Source: Palsa-883 sp963847615
Lineage (GTDB): Bacteria > Pseudomonadota > Alphaproteobacteria > Acetobacterales > Acetobacteraceae
DNA length: 64,000 bases
Direction of reading: 5' to 3'
Assembly: GCA_963847615.1 (NCBI GenBank)
Contig: CAWKAN010000019.1
Coordinates: 310,001-374,000 of the forward strand
Position numbers and translations under genes: made by a program. The notes under the pieces were generated by a model, which worked only from the letters and a program-made list of their open reading frames with translations, did not search any database and had not been told where the DNA came from. Shown piece by piece: positions 18,122-27,728 of this stretch; position 1 is the stretch's first letter; every line of letters begins with the position of its first letter.

Positions 18122-18447
18122 GCCGGGGCGATGCAGAAGGGGGGCTCCGCCCCGAACCCCGCCAGGGGGGCATTGCCCCCCTGGACCCCCCAGCCCCCGG
18201 GACAAGTGCCCGGGGGCAGGCGCCGGCAGCGGCCTCTGGACTCCATGACTGGGAGTGTGGGGAGGGGAAGGGGGCGTGTGGGCGAGGCGTCAGGGCCGCC
18301 CGTCGCGACGGGCGGCCCTGACGCCTCGCCCACACGCCCCCTTCCCCTCCCCACACTCCCAGTGAAGGGTTCCAAGGGCTCCGCCCTTGGTGGGGGTCCA
18401 GGGGGCAAAGCCCCCTGGTGGGGTCCGGGGCGAAGCCCCGGCCTTGT
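18122..18447. repeat. GC-hairpin dispersed element, copy 3 (full)
   Basis: Same module order as the copies at 15.7 and 27.8 kb, with apical stem GGGCCGCCCGTCG/CGACGGGCGGCCC, different in sequence from the other copies but still perfectly paired. It lies between two minus-strand genes and ends two bases before the decarboxylase stop codon. Confidence 0.9.
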
Positions 18448-18448
18448 T

Positions 18449-19579
18449 TCAGAGGTAATGTTCCGCCAGCGGCGCGAAGCCGTTGAAGCCCTGGCTGGCA
18501 TAGGTGCTGACATAGGCCCCGGTGGCCAGCAGCTCGACCCGGTCGCCGGTGCGCAGCGCCAGCGGCAGGCGGTAGTTGGATCTCTCATACATGATGTCGG
18601 CGCCGTCGCAGGTCGGGCCGGCGATCGCCACCGGGCCGAGTTCGGTGCCGTCGTGTGGCGTGGCGATGCGGTATTTGATCGCCTCGCCTTCGGTTTCCGC
18701 CAGCCCGCCGAAGCGGCCGATGTCGAGATAGACCCAGCGCACCGGGCTGTCCTTGTCGCGCTGGCTGACCAGCACGACCTCGGCGCAGACCACGCCGGCG
18801 TCGCCGACCACCGAGCGGCCGGGCTCGATCAGGATCTCCGGCAGCGCATTGCCGAAATGGCCGGTCATGGCGCGCATGATGGCATCGGCGAAGCTGCCGA
18901 TCTCCGGCACCTCGTCGCGGTAGCGGGTGGGGAAGCCGCCGCCCAGGTTCATCATGCGCAGGTTCACCCCGGCCTCGGTCAGGTCAGTGAACAGCATCGC
19001 GACCTTGCCGATCGCCACCTCGTAGGCGCGCGTCGTGGTCTGCTGGCTGCCGACATGGAACGACAGGCCGTAGGGGTCGAGGCCCAGCTCGCCGGCGCGC
19101 AGCATCAGCGCCTTCGCCGTCTCGACGCTGGTGCCGAACTTGCGCGACAACGGCCAGTCGGCGCCTTCGTTGCCCACCAGGATGCGGCAATAGACCCGCG
19201 CGCCGGGGGCGTTGGCCGCCAGCTTCTCCAGCTCCTCGGCCGAGTCGAAGGCAAAGAGATCGACCCCGGCCGCGTGGGCGCGGCGGATCGCCGTGGCCTT
19301 CTTGATGGTGTTGCCGAAGCTGATCGCCGCGGGCCGCGCGCCGGCCGCCAGGCAGGCGGCCACCTCCTCGAAGCTGGCGGCGTCGAACCGGCTCGACAGC
19401 CGCACCAGCCGCTCCAGCACCGGGCGTGCCGGGTTGGCCTTCACCGCGTAATACACATGGGCCAGCGGCAGCGCGCGCCGGATGGCGCGGAAGTTTGCCT
19501 CCATGCGGTCGAGGTCGAGCACCAGGCACGGCGTTGCCGGCTGCTGCTGAGCCAGGAAGCGGGCGAGCTTGGGTGTCAT
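18449..19579 (-). CDS. PLP-dependent ornithine/lysine (group IV) decarboxylase
   Basis: 376 residues, the normal length for eukaryotic-type ornithine decarboxylases. The Schiff-base Lys is in HVYYAVKANPA. FDAASFEEVA, the HVGSQ cofactor block, the phosphate-binding MNLGGGFP and EPGRSVVGDAG are intact. The subunit-interface Cys that contacts substrate is in GPTCDGADIMYE. It probably makes putrescine (or cadaverine) in the cytoplasm. It stands alone, with ~1 kb of repeats upstream. Confidence 0.9.
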   Translation of the reverse strand: MTPKLARFLAQQQPATPCLVLDLDRMEANFRAIRRALPLAHVYYAVKANPARPVLERLVRLSSRFDAASFEEVAACLAAGARPAAISFGNTIKKATAIRRAHAAGVDLFAFDSAEELEKLAANAPGARVYCRILVGNEGADWPLSRKFGTSVETAKALMLRAGELGLDPYGLSFHVGSQQTTTRAYEVAIGKVAMLFTDLTEAGVNLRMMNLGGGFPTRYRDEVPEIGSFADAIMRAMTGHFGNALPEILIEPGRSVVGDAGVVCAEVVLVSQRDKDSPVRWVYLDIGRFGGLAETEGEAIKYRIATPHDGTELGPVAIAGPTCDGADIMYERSNYRLPLALRTGDRVELLATGAYVSTYASQGFNGFAPLAEHYL

Positions 19580-20008
19580 CGCACCAGGCCCCTCTGCTGA
19601 ACGCCCGCCTGAAACAGGCGACGGGCGGAGTTGACGAAACGGTCGAACGAACCAGCGACCAGAACGATTGCCAGAACGCTTGACGTCGTTGCGTAACCAC
19701 TAGGGCCAGAGGCACGTGCGTTGCTGCGTGGGGGGTGCAGATAGGCCCCCCACCCCCTGGGCGCAAGGGGGGATTCGCTGTTGAAGGAAATATCTCTGCC
19801 CCAGCCGGAGCAGACTCTGGCGTTTGTACGGATTTTCCCGCTCGATCGTGCTGCAATGGGCGCGACGCCAACAAGATTACGCCCAGGGGTTCCCCCCAAG
19901 GGGGCACGCCAGGGATCAGCCCCAGGGGTCAGCCCCCACCGGCATTCACCGATCGTTGCCCGAGGCGGTCGGCGCGCTCCGGTGATGCGACCTGGGCGCT
20001 GGCTGCAT

Positions 20009-20385
20009 CGCAAGCAAGTTAAGGATTCCAACACGGAGGAAGCGCGGAGAGTCACGAAGGCCACGGAGAAGCAAGGAATTTGGGCGCTTCGCGCTGTCGT
20101 CGGTTCCGGCACCGCGCGCAGCGCATCGATGCCTTCTCCGTGGCCCTCCGCGCTTCCTCCGGGTTAAAATTCTTGGCTCATATGGCGTTGACTGTTGGAC
20201 GGCCCCGTAGGGCGGAAAAGCGCAGCGCCTTCCGCCATCGGACGGTGGCGGGATATGTTGTTGGGGACGTCGGCAGATGCGAGCGGCTCGCCCGGCGGTG
20301 GCGGAAGGCGCTGCGCTTTTCCGCCCTACGGGCCGTCCAACAGTCAACGCCATAAGAGCGTTAAAATTCTTGCTTACTTGCTTGC
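20009..20385. mobile_element. Palindromic element B, interrupted by a MITE-like insertion
   Basis: Left arm GCAAGCAAGTTAAG...GGAGGAAGCGCGGAG...GGCCACGGAGAAG (20011-20072) is mirrored by CTTCTCCGTGGCC-CTCCGCGCTTCCTCC...CTTACTTGCTTGC. The right arm is split: its outer part (20361-20385) lies beyond a 186-bp insertion at 20175-20360. Removing that insertion and one copy of TTAAAATTCTT restores a continuous terminal inverted repeat. No coding capacity. Confidence 0.75.
20175..20360 (+). mobile_element. MITE-like palindromic element A, copy 1
   Basis: Terminal inverted repeats of ~55 bp (GGCTCATATGGCGTTGACTG..., mirrored by CGCTCTTATGGCGTTGACTG read from the other end) contain GTAGGGCGGAAAAGCGCAGC. 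The unique centre is ~75 bp. An 11-bp direct repeat TTAAAATTCTT flanks it (20164-20174 and 20361-20371). It has no coding capacity. The copy at 43.1 kb is in the opposite orientation. Confidence 0.85.
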
Positions 20386-20563
20386 CTGCGGACGCTGCGA
20401 ACCCGCCCAGGGCCGACCGGTCGGTCAACAATCGCGGGCAGGGGGTGGGTGAATCCTGTAGGGGGTCAGCCCCAGGGACCAACCCCAGGGATTGCTCCAC
20501 GGGATCGTGCGTGGATCCCCTCCAGGGACGGTTACACCGTGGGATCATGCCAGGGGAACAACA

Positions 20564-21505
20564 GTGGGCACTTCGCCTGAGCCGACCGAGCCGACACCGA
20601 AGCCCCCAGCCCGATCGGCACGCCGTGGTGTCACCGCGCAGTGGTTGGGTGGCATCGTGCGCGACGTACTCCTCGCCGGCGTGTCGGACCGGGTGTCGCT
20701 CACCGCCGCGGGGTGCGCGTTCTACGCCACCCTGGCGCTGTTCCCGGCGATCAGCACCCTGATCTCGATCTACGGCCTGGCGTTCAATCTCTCGAACATC
20801 GAACCGCAATTGCGTGCGCTGCAGCAACTGCTGCCGCCCGCGGCCTTCGAGCTGATCGCCGAGCGGGTGCATCTCCTGGTGATGCAGCCGCGGTCCGGGC
20901 TGAGCTTCGGCCTCGCCATCAGCACGCTGATCAGCTTCTGGAGCGCGGCCACCGGCACCAAGTCGGTGATCGCCGCGCTGAATCTCGCCTATGGCACGAT
21001 CGAGCACCGCGGCTTCATCCGGTTCCAGCTCATTGGATTGGGCCTGACGCTGGCGGCGATCCTGGGCGCCGTGCTGGGCATCACCGTTCTGGTCTTCCTG
21101 CCGGCCTTGCTGAACGTGCTGGGGGTGGCCCGGTTCAGCGCGGCGATCGCGCTGCTGCATTGGGCGAGTCTGGCGATGCTGGTGGGCTTCGCCGCCGAGG
21201 CGATCGCCCTGTTCTATCGGTTCGGCCCGTCCCGCCGGCCGCCGCCGACGCGGCGCATCGCGCCGGGCACGCTGCTGGCCACCGCGTTGTGGCTGGCGGC
21301 GTCCGGGTTGCTGGAACTCTACATCGAGCATATCGGCCGCTTCGGCGCCACCTACGGGCCGATCGGCGCCGTGGTCGGCATCATGCTGTGGTTCTTCGTG
21401 TCGGTCTATGCCGTGCTGCTGGGGGCGGAGCTGAACGCCCAACTGGAGCGGCGGGCGTCGGTGCTGCGTGGGCTGCGGGCAGCGGCGGGGGACAGGCGAC
21501 GCTGA
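20564..21505 (+). CDS. YihY/BrkB-family inner-membrane protein
   Basis: 313 residues from the GTG at 20564, preceded by CAGGGGAA; an ATG at 20492 adds a repeat-derived, non-protein-like stretch. About six membrane helices. The family block AAGCAFYATLALFPAISTLISIYGL follows the first helix, and WSAATGTKSVIAALNLAYGTIEHR and IGAVVGIMLWFFVSVYAVLLGAELNAQLE are diagnostic. Function in bacteria is poorly defined; virulence-factor and ribonuclease-BN names are historical. Monocistronic, between repeats and a convergent Crp/Fnr gene. Confidence 0.88.
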   Translation: MGTSPEPTEPTPKPPARSARRGVTAQWLGGIVRDVLLAGVSDRVSLTAAGCAFYATLALFPAISTLISIYGLAFNLSNIEPQLRALQQLLPPAAFELIAERVHLLVMQPRSGLSFGLAISTLISFWSAATGTKSVIAALNLAYGTIEHRGFIRFQLIGLGLTLAAILGAVLGITVLVFLPALLNVLGVARFSAAIALLHWASLAMLVGFAAEAIALFYRFGPSRRPPPTRRIAPGTLLATALWLAASGLLELYIEHIGRFGATYGPIGAVVGIMLWFFVSVYAVLLGAELNAQLERRASVLRGLRAAAGDRRR

Positions 21506-21734
21506 GTGCCGGGTTGGGTTGCCGTGCGTAAGCGCCGCCCCACCCGGTCCACGCGCCCACCCGCCGCAGGCGCGATACCGGCTTGCCGGCGTTTTGGCCG
21601 TTTGGCCGGCGCCCGGAAGCTGGCAGAGGTCGTGGTCCGGTGCGCTGCCGCCCGCCGTTCCCGTGGCCAAGCAGGCGGGCGATACCACGCGCCCGAAGTG
21701 CCGGGAGACCCGCGATCGTTGCCGGCGCCTGGTC

Positions 21735-22430
21735 TCAGGCGCCCTTCCCGGCCGGCGGCTGCAGTCCGGCAAACGCCCGCAGGCGAGGGACGTCGCGCAG
21801 CACGACGACGCCGCGCTGGGTTTCGACCCCCAGGCGGCGCAGCGCGGCAAAGGCGCGCGACAGGTTCTCCTGCGAGCAGCCGATGCGCGCGGCGAGGAAG
21901 CGCTTCTCGTACGGCAGCACGAAGCGCGCCGGGGACAGCTCCGGGTCCTCGACCAGGCCGAGCAGGAACGCGGCCAGGCGCTGCACGGCGGAGCGCAGCT
22001 TGAGTTCGCAGAGGTCCTGCGTCTGCGCGCACAGCGCACCCAGGGCGTGGTCGAGGAACGGCAGGGCCAGCGCCGGCCTGGTCCGGATCATGCCGCGCAG
22101 CACCGGCGCCGGGATGACGACGAGCCGGGCGGAGGTGATCGTCCGGGCGCCGGTTGGCGAGGCCACCCCCAGCATCGCCGCGGCGAAGCCGAGCGGCCGG
22201 ACCGGGGCGATGACGTCGGTCGGGGCGGCCGCGCCGGCCTGGACATGCGTCTCGGTGACCAGGCCGGCGAGCAGGATGTTGAGGTCCTCGAGCCGGTCGC
22301 CCTCGCGGAACAGCACCTCGTCGGGTCCCACCCGCGCCAGGTCGGCGCGTTCGTTCAGCGCGGAGATTTGCGCGGGGGTGAACGCGGCGAGCAAAGGCAG
22401 CGCCGCCAGCGTTTCGATGCCGGGTTTCAC
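21735..22430 (-). CDS. Crp/Fnr-family transcriptional regulator
   Basis: 231 residues, GTG start at 22430. Cyclic-nucleotide-type beta-barrel over residues ~15-125 (DEVLFREGDRLEDLNILLAG), dimer helix (LDHALGALCAQTQDLCELKL) and a C-terminal winged helix with recognition helix ARIGCSQENLSRAFAALRRLG. The N-terminal cysteine cluster of true FNR is absent, so direct oxygen sensing by an Fe-S cluster is unlikely; ligand unknown. It is divergent from Hint protein A, whose upstream region is AT-rich and holds possible operator repeats. Confidence 0.9.
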   Translation of the reverse strand: MKPGIETLAALPLLAAFTPAQISALNERADLARVGPDEVLFREGDRLEDLNILLAGLVTETHVQAGAAAPTDVIAPVRPLGFAAAMLGVASPTGARTITSARLVVIPAPVLRGMIRTRPALALPFLDHALGALCAQTQDLCELKLRSAVQRLAAFLLGLVEDPELSPARFVLPYEKRFLAARIGCSQENLSRAFAALRRLGVETQRGVVVLRDVPRLRAFAGLQPPAGKGA

Positions 22431-22570
22431 GCGGTCATGCCTGGTGTTTCCGCGATAAAGCGCGGTCCAGGGCGGGCCTCGCCAGCAGCGAACTCGTGGC
22501 AGGCTCGCCCGATTGGAAAGAAGGTTTTAGAACCCATCAATCCAACTCTACCGTATCTTCCATAATAGAG

Positions 22571-22609
22571 TTGCCATATATCAATCACCGATATGATGAT
22601 GTCAATCAC
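22571..22609. promoter_or_regulatory. AT-rich divergent region with paired TCAATCAC repeats
   Basis: Between the Crp/Fnr gene and Hint A the composition drops sharply. TTGCCATATATCAA (22571-22584) is a weak match to the Fnr-type TTGAT-N4-ATCAA palindrome. TCAATCAC occurs at 22581-22588 and 22602-22609, exactly 21 bp (two helical turns) apart. A plus-strand TATGAT at 22592-22597 lies 15 bp after TTGCCA. Plausible autoregulatory/operator site; inference only. The rest of 22431-22756 holds nothing recognisable. Confidence 0.35.
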
Positions 22610-22756
22610 GTAATTGGGAATTGCCCAAGCCTCGGGATTCGCCTAAAACCCGGCGAAGTCGGAACCGGCCGAGCGTGGCAAGCGTCTCAGAGAGAGTTAT
22701 GAAACCCACGCTCGACCGCGCGATCCAGTAGCTACCCAGACGAGAAGGAACTTACC

Positions 22757-24519
22757 ATGAGCGACACCGACTTGTATCTGGATGTAGGCACGCTCAAGGT
22801 CAGCAGCGCAACCTACGGCACGCTGTATATCGGCTCGTCTGGGCTCGTCGAGGCATCGACCGGCGGCGGCACCCTGACGTTCGCGGCGATCACCAACGAC
22901 GGAGCCAACGGCGCCGGAACGGTTGAAGCCAATGGCACCACGCTCATTCTCAACGGCAACATCGGCGCCTCGACCGGGCTGGACTTCCTGATCTCCAACT
23001 CGACAAACTCGCTCCTGCAGATCGATGGGACCGTGGGGAGCGGGAACACCTTCACCTTCGCCGGCACCCAGGGGGTGCTCGACTTCAACAACGCCGGCAC
23101 CGTGGTTACCACAATCGACGGCCTTGATGTTCAGAATGGCTCGTCCAGTGCTCCGACCCTCGACTACATCGAGCTCTCGGGAAGCCTCACGGTCAACAAC
23201 GTCGCCTACTCGACCGACGGTGCGACGGTCACTCTGAGCGATGGCGACGTCCTCACCCTGACCAACGTAGGCACCGCCATTGCTGGGAGTGGTGGGGGTG
23301 GTGGGGTGAGTTGGTACGTCAACTCGACGATCGTCGGCGGCAACACCGACGTCTTCCTCAGCGACACACCCTGCTTCGCGGCCGGCACCCGCATCCTGAC
23401 CGCGAGCGGCGAGCGGATGGTCGAAAGCCTGCTGCCGGGTGACATCGTCCTCACGCTGGCGGACGGCGCACTGAACGCGCAGCCGGTTACGTGGGTCGGC
23501 CGGCGGCGGATCGACCTCATCGCCCATCCGCGGCCGGAGACGGTGGCGCCGGTGCGCATCCAGCGCGGCGCGTTCGCCGACGCCACGCCGCACCGCGACC
23601 TGCTGGTGTCGCCGGATCACGCGATCTTCGTCAACGGCAAGCTGATCTGCGCCCGCCAATTGATCAACGGCACGACCATCCGCCAGGAGCAGGGCTGGAC
23701 CTCGGTGGTGTATTTCCACGTGGAGTTGGACGCGCACGCCATCCTGCTCGCCGAGGGCCTGCCGGCCGAAAGCTACCTCGACACCGGCAACCGCGGCTTC
23801 TTCGCCAACTCCGGCGCGCCGCTGCTGCTGCACCCCAACCTGACGGACGAAACCGACTACGCGGCCCGCGCGGCCGGCTCCTGCGCCCCCTTCGTCTCCG
23901 ACGAAGCCAACGTGCGGCCGGTGTGGCAGCGCCTGGCCGAGCGGGCCGCCGCGCTGGGTCAGCCGGCGGCGGTGCGCTGGAAACCACCGCCGATGCGGAG
24001 CTGCGCATCGTCGCCAAGGGGCGGACGCTGCGGCCGCTGTACGGCGAGAACGGGCTGCACATCTTCGCCCTGCCGAAGGGGGCGACGGAGGTGCGCGTCG
24101 TCTCGCGCGCCGGCGCGCCGGCCGATACCCGGCCGTGGCTGGACGATCGCCGCCGCCTCGGCGTGTGCGTGGAACGGATCGTGCTGCGCGACGCCCATGA
24201 GGTGCGGGAGGTTCCGGTCAACCATCCCGGCCTGGCGCAAGGCTGGTGGGCGGTGGAGCGGAACGGCACGGCGCTGTGGCGCTGGACCGACGGCGATGCG
24301 GTGCTGACACTGCCCGCGTCCGATGGCCCGGCGATGCTGGAGATCCGCGCCGGCAACGGCGGGATGACCTACCTGATCGGCGTTGACGAGGGCCGCCAAG
24401 CGGCCTGGCGGCCGACGTCGCCGCGCCTGATGAGGGCCGGGTTGGCAGCGTTGCCCGCGTGCGGGCAGCATGCCAACGCCGGCCCGCTTCAACCTGAAGG
24501 ACCCGGGTTGCCGGCCTGA
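22757..24519 (+). pseudogene. Hint_2-domain protein A, frameshifted in its C-terminal region
   Basis: ATG at 22757 with AAGGAA upstream. Residues 1-205 are a Gly/Ser/Thr/Asn-rich beta-type region (LTFAAITNDGANGAGTVEAN) like autotransporter passenger repeats. The Hint_2 domain follows from CFAAGTRILTASGERMVESL through SPDHAIFVNGKLICARQLI and YFHVELDAHAILLAEGLPAE. Against paralogue B, two extra bases after CAGCCGGCG near 23966 throw the reading into a wrong frame that stops at 24307. The correct frame resumes at ...RIVAKGRTLRPLYGENG and runs to 24519, past where B stops. The wrong-frame product would still contain an intact Hint domain. Probably exported or surface protein; function unknown. 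Confidence 0.8.
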
Positions 24520-24567
24520 GCGGTTGCCATCCGGGCGGCCCCTCCGGGGTCCGGCCGGGCGTCGGCG
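23372..24567 (+). repeat. 1.2-kb duplicated segment, copy 1 (Hint module)
   Basis: From TGCTTCGCGGCCGGCACCCG to the GGCGTCGGCG after the gene, this stretch is nearly identical to 26494-27728, offset 3122 bp at its start. It covers the Hint domain, the C-terminal domain and ~50-200 bp of 3' non-coding DNA. The other copy has ~39 extra bases near its right end. Confidence 0.9.
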
Positions 24568-25570
24568 ATGACGTGGCGGATCGCCGTCGAACTCAGCAGC
24601 ACCCATTGCCACCATGGCTTGGCGCAAACCCGCGCCGAGAGCCTGCCCCGAGCGAAGGCCGGGGTTTCATCAGAACCCACCACGGCGCTGGTGCGCACCG
24701 CGGCGGCCATCGGGGCGGCGGCGGCCAGCAGCGGCGTCTGCGCTCGGGCCAGGATGTTGGCGATCGCGCCCTCGCTGATCGTCAGGCCGAACACTTCGCC
24801 CATCAGACGGCCCAGGCGCTCGAAACTGATTGCCTGGGTGATATCCAGATGCAGGATCAGTGCGCACAGCCCCGCCCCAAACGGTGAGCCGGGTTCAACC
24901 CCATAGGCGCGAATTTATGGTGGAGAAACCGCTCGCTGTGTCGCGCCAGCACGCAACTTTTTCGGATCTGGCCGGCTCGCGAAGTCGCAGTTTCCGTCAA
25001 ACAAGTCCGGACGCGAGTTCGGGATGCGGGGATTCGAGGTCGGCGCGCGATCCCGCCGTTGGACTGGAATCCTAACTTATTGATTATCCAAAGATATTTC
25101 TCTTGCGTTCGCGCCTATGGGTTCATGCCCTTGCGGTGGGGCGGGGCCGATACGTGCTTGCGGCAGCAGCGGCAGACACCGCTATGGCGATTGATGCGAG
25201 TGACGAATGGGCGGGTTGGTGGCAGGTCGATGGGGCGTAGGCATGGATTTCGGCTTGGTCGGCCGAACCGAGGGCGTGGTCGCAATGCGGACAGGCGGCC
25301 AGCCTGGCCTCGATGGTCTGGTCCGGCTGCTCAGCCAGCGCGCGGGCTACCCCGGGGCGGCTCGGGCGGGGTGGGTTCTTGGCGGGATCCGGCAGGTTCG
25401 CCTTCTGGCCTTTCGAGGGCGGGAGGCTGGAGTTGCCCGGCGTCTTCGGCGGGGTCGTGAGCTTGGCTTCCAGTTCGGCGACGCGCGCGGTCAGGGCGCT
25501 GATCTGCTGCGCCAGGATCAGCGCGATCAGTTCATCTCTGAAAGCGGCGGGAAGGCCTGCCGTGTTTCTT
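24559..25570 (-). pseudogene. IS66-family transposase remnant
   Basis: Read on the minus strand, two blocks match the IS66 transposase. The N-terminal block (25570-25119) reads DELIALILAQQISALTARVA, KTPGNSSLPPSKGQKANLPD, then the zinc-finger-like CPHCDHALGSAD...CRCCRKHVSAPPHRKGMNP. The central block (24897-24559) reads GSPFGAGLCALILHLDITQA, then LMGEVFGLTISEGAIANILA and SDET...WWQWVLLSSTAIRHVIAD. A ~221-bp insertion separates them, and the catalytic C-terminal part is missing. Non-functional relic between the two Hint genes. Confidence 0.85.
24898..25118. mobile_element. Small inverted-repeat insertion inside the IS66 relic
   Basis: CCCATAGGCGCGAA (24900-24913) and its exact complement TTCGCGCCTATGGG (25108-25121) bound ~220 bp with no coding capacity. 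GGGTTCA is present on both sides (24891-24897 and 25119-25125). Deleting the insert joins the transposase reading GMNP to GSPFGAG in frame. This fits a MITE-like or decayed insertion with a ~7-bp target duplication. Confidence 0.75.
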
Positions 25571-25765
25571 TTTTTTTCTGATCCACTCCGGCCGTGACGA
25601 TGTCAAGTGAAATTTATTGGGGGTCAGCAATTACCGATTGCATGTTCTCGCTGTTCCCGTCTGGCCCTAGAGGGGCGAAGTCCAAAGTTGCTGCCGGCAC
25701 GGGAGCCCTTCAGGGCATAGCCGGCGGCCTCCAGGACAGAGAAGCGCAAGGCAAGGAACGAGCGC

Positions 25766-27529
25766 ATGGCTACTCGCACCTGGACGGGCGGCACCGCGAA
25801 CTGGAACACGGCGACCGATTGGACGGCGAATACTCTGCCGGGCAGTTCAGACACCGCCTATCTCCCTGGCGCCTCTTCTTCATATACGGTCACGATCAGT
25901 GCGGGGAACACTGACACCATCAGCAAGCTGACCATCACCGGCGGGAGCCACACGACTAGCCTCGACATCCTGGGCACGCTCACGACCGGCACGCTGGCTT
26001 ACACCGGCGGAGGGGGCGATGGCGAAGGGGGCGATGGCAAAGGGGGCGATGCGGTTATTACCGTCAACCATGGCGGTGTGTTCGATGTCACCAGCTCAAT
26101 TACCGCGAGCCATTCCGAAACGATTACAATCAAGGGAACGACAAGTGTTGCCGACCTGGAGTTGGGCAGCACCAAAGTTGACAGTTCCAATGTCACGTTC
26201 AATTTCAGCAACAACGCGCACACGATAAATTACGGCGAGATCGAATATCTGTCTGGCTACACCTCCCGTATGACGCTGACACAGAAGATCTCTGGTGTCG
26301 CCTGGGGCGACAAGATCATCTTCGACGGGGCCAATTTCACCGGCGATACAGTTACCTACAACACCAGAACGCACGTTCTGACTGTGAAGACCCCCGGCGG
26401 GACGACCGTTCTCACGATGGATAACGTGACCGGTTCAAACCTGACCGCCAGCAGTTTTGTCATCGTCTCGCCTACTACGATCGAGGACGTCGTCTGCTTC
26501 GCGGCCGGCACCCGCATCCTGACCGCGACCGGCGAGCGGATGGTCGAAAGCCTGCTGCCGGGCGACATCGTCCTCACCCTGGCGGATGGCGCACTGAACG
26601 CGCAGCCGGTTAGGTGGGTCGGCCGGCGGCGGATCGACCTCATCGCCCATCCGCGGCCGGAGACGGTGGCGCCGGTGCGCATCCAGCGCGGCGCCTTCGC
26701 CGACGCCACGCCGCACCGCGACCTGCTGGTGTCGCCGGATCACGCGATCTTCGTCAACGGCAAGCTGATCTGCGCCCGCCAATTGATCAACGGCACGACC
26801 ATCCGCCAGGAGCAGGGCTGGACCTCGGTGGAGTATTTTCACGTCGAGCTGGACGCGCATGCCGTCCTGCTCGCCGAGGGCCTACCGGCCGAAAGCTACC
26901 TCAACACCGGCAACCATGGCTTCTTCGCCAACTCCGGCGCGCCGCTGGTGCTGCACCCCGACCTGACGGACGAGACGGACTATCCGGCCCGCGCGGCAGG
27001 GTCCTGCGCACCGTTCGTGTCGGACGAAGCCAGCGTGCGGCCGGTGTGGCAGCGCCTGGCCGAGCGGGCCGCCGCGCTGGGTCAGCCGGCGCCCGCGCTG
27101 GAAACCACCAGCGAAGCGGCGCTGTGCATTGTCGCCAAGGGGCGGACGCTGCGGCCGCTGTACGGCGAGAACGGGCTGCACATCTTCGCCCTGCCGAAGG
27201 GGGCGACGGAGGTGCGCGTCGTCTCGCGCGCCGGCGCGCCGGCCGATACCCGGCCGTGGCTGGACGATCGCCGCCGCCTCGGCGTGTGCGTGGAACGGAT
27301 CGTGCTGCGCGACGCCCATGAGGTGCGGGAGGTTCCGGTCAACCATCCCGGCCTGGCGCAAGGCTGGTGGGCGGTGGAGCGGAACGGCACGGCGCTGTGG
27401 CGCTGGACCGACGGCGATGCGGTGCTGACGCTGCCCGCGTCCGATGGCCCGGCGATGCTGGAGATCCGCGCCGGCAACGGCGGGATGACCTACCTGATCG
27501 GCGTTGACGAGGGCCGCCAGGCCGCCTAG
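25766..27529 (+). CDS. Hint_2-domain protein B (intact)
   Basis: 587 residues, ATG preceded by AAGGA. The N-terminal ~240 residues start TRTWTGGTANWNTATDWTAN, a motif of autotransporter-associated beta-strand proteins, with a GGGGDGEGGDGKGGD low-complexity loop and IDGLDV-like beta strands. The Hint_2 domain begins CFAAGTRILTATGERMVESL, its Cys being the presumptive autoprocessing nucleophile, and contains TPHRDLLVSPDHAIFV. The last ~170 residues match the in-frame continuation of paralogue A. No Sec signal is visible, so export, if any, would use another route. B differs from A entirely before the Hint module. Confidence 0.85.
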   Translation: MATRTWTGGTANWNTATDWTANTLPGSSDTAYLPGASSSYTVTISAGNTDTISKLTITGGSHTTSLDILGTLTTGTLAYTGGGGDGEGGDGKGGDAVITVNHGGVFDVTSSITASHSETITIKGTTSVADLELGSTKVDSSNVTFNFSNNAHTINYGEIEYLSGYTSRMTLTQKISGVAWGDKIIFDGANFTGDTVTYNTRTHVLTVKTPGGTTVLTMDNVTGSNLTASSFVIVSPTTIEDVVCFAAGTRILTATGERMVESLLPGDIVLTLADGALNAQPVRWVGRRRIDLIAHPRPETVAPVRIQRGAFADATPHRDLLVSPDHAIFVNGKLICARQLINGTTIRQEQGWTSVEYFHVELDAHAVLLAEGLPAESYLNTGNHGFFANSGAPLVLHPDLTDETDYPARAAGSCAPFVSDEASVRPVWQRLAERAAALGQPAPALETTSEAALCIVAKGRTLRPLYGENGLHIFALPKGATEVRVVSRAGAPADTRPWLDDRRRLGVCVERIVLRDAHEVREVPVNHPGLAQGWWAVERNGTALWRWTDGDAVLTLPASDGPAMLEIRAGNGGMTYLIGVDEGRQAA

Positions 27530-27728
27530 CGGCCGGCGTCGCCGCGCCTGATGAGGGCCGGGTTGGCAGCGTTGCCCGCGTACGGGCAGCATGCCAACGC
27601 CGACCCACATCAACCTGAAAGACCCGGGTTGCCGGCCTGAGCGTTTGCCATCCGGGCGGCCGCTGCCGGGACCTCGCCCAACCATTGCCAGTTCGGGCCG
27701 GCCCCCCGGGTCCGGCCGGGCGTCGGCG
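26494..27728 (+). repeat. 1.2-kb duplicated segment, copy 2 (Hint module)
   Basis: Partner of 23372-24567. Differences are scattered single bases, the 2-base length difference that breaks copy A, a stop codon at 27527-27529 absent from A, and ~39 extra bases near the right end (GACCTCGCCCAACCATTGCC region). Confidence 0.9.
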
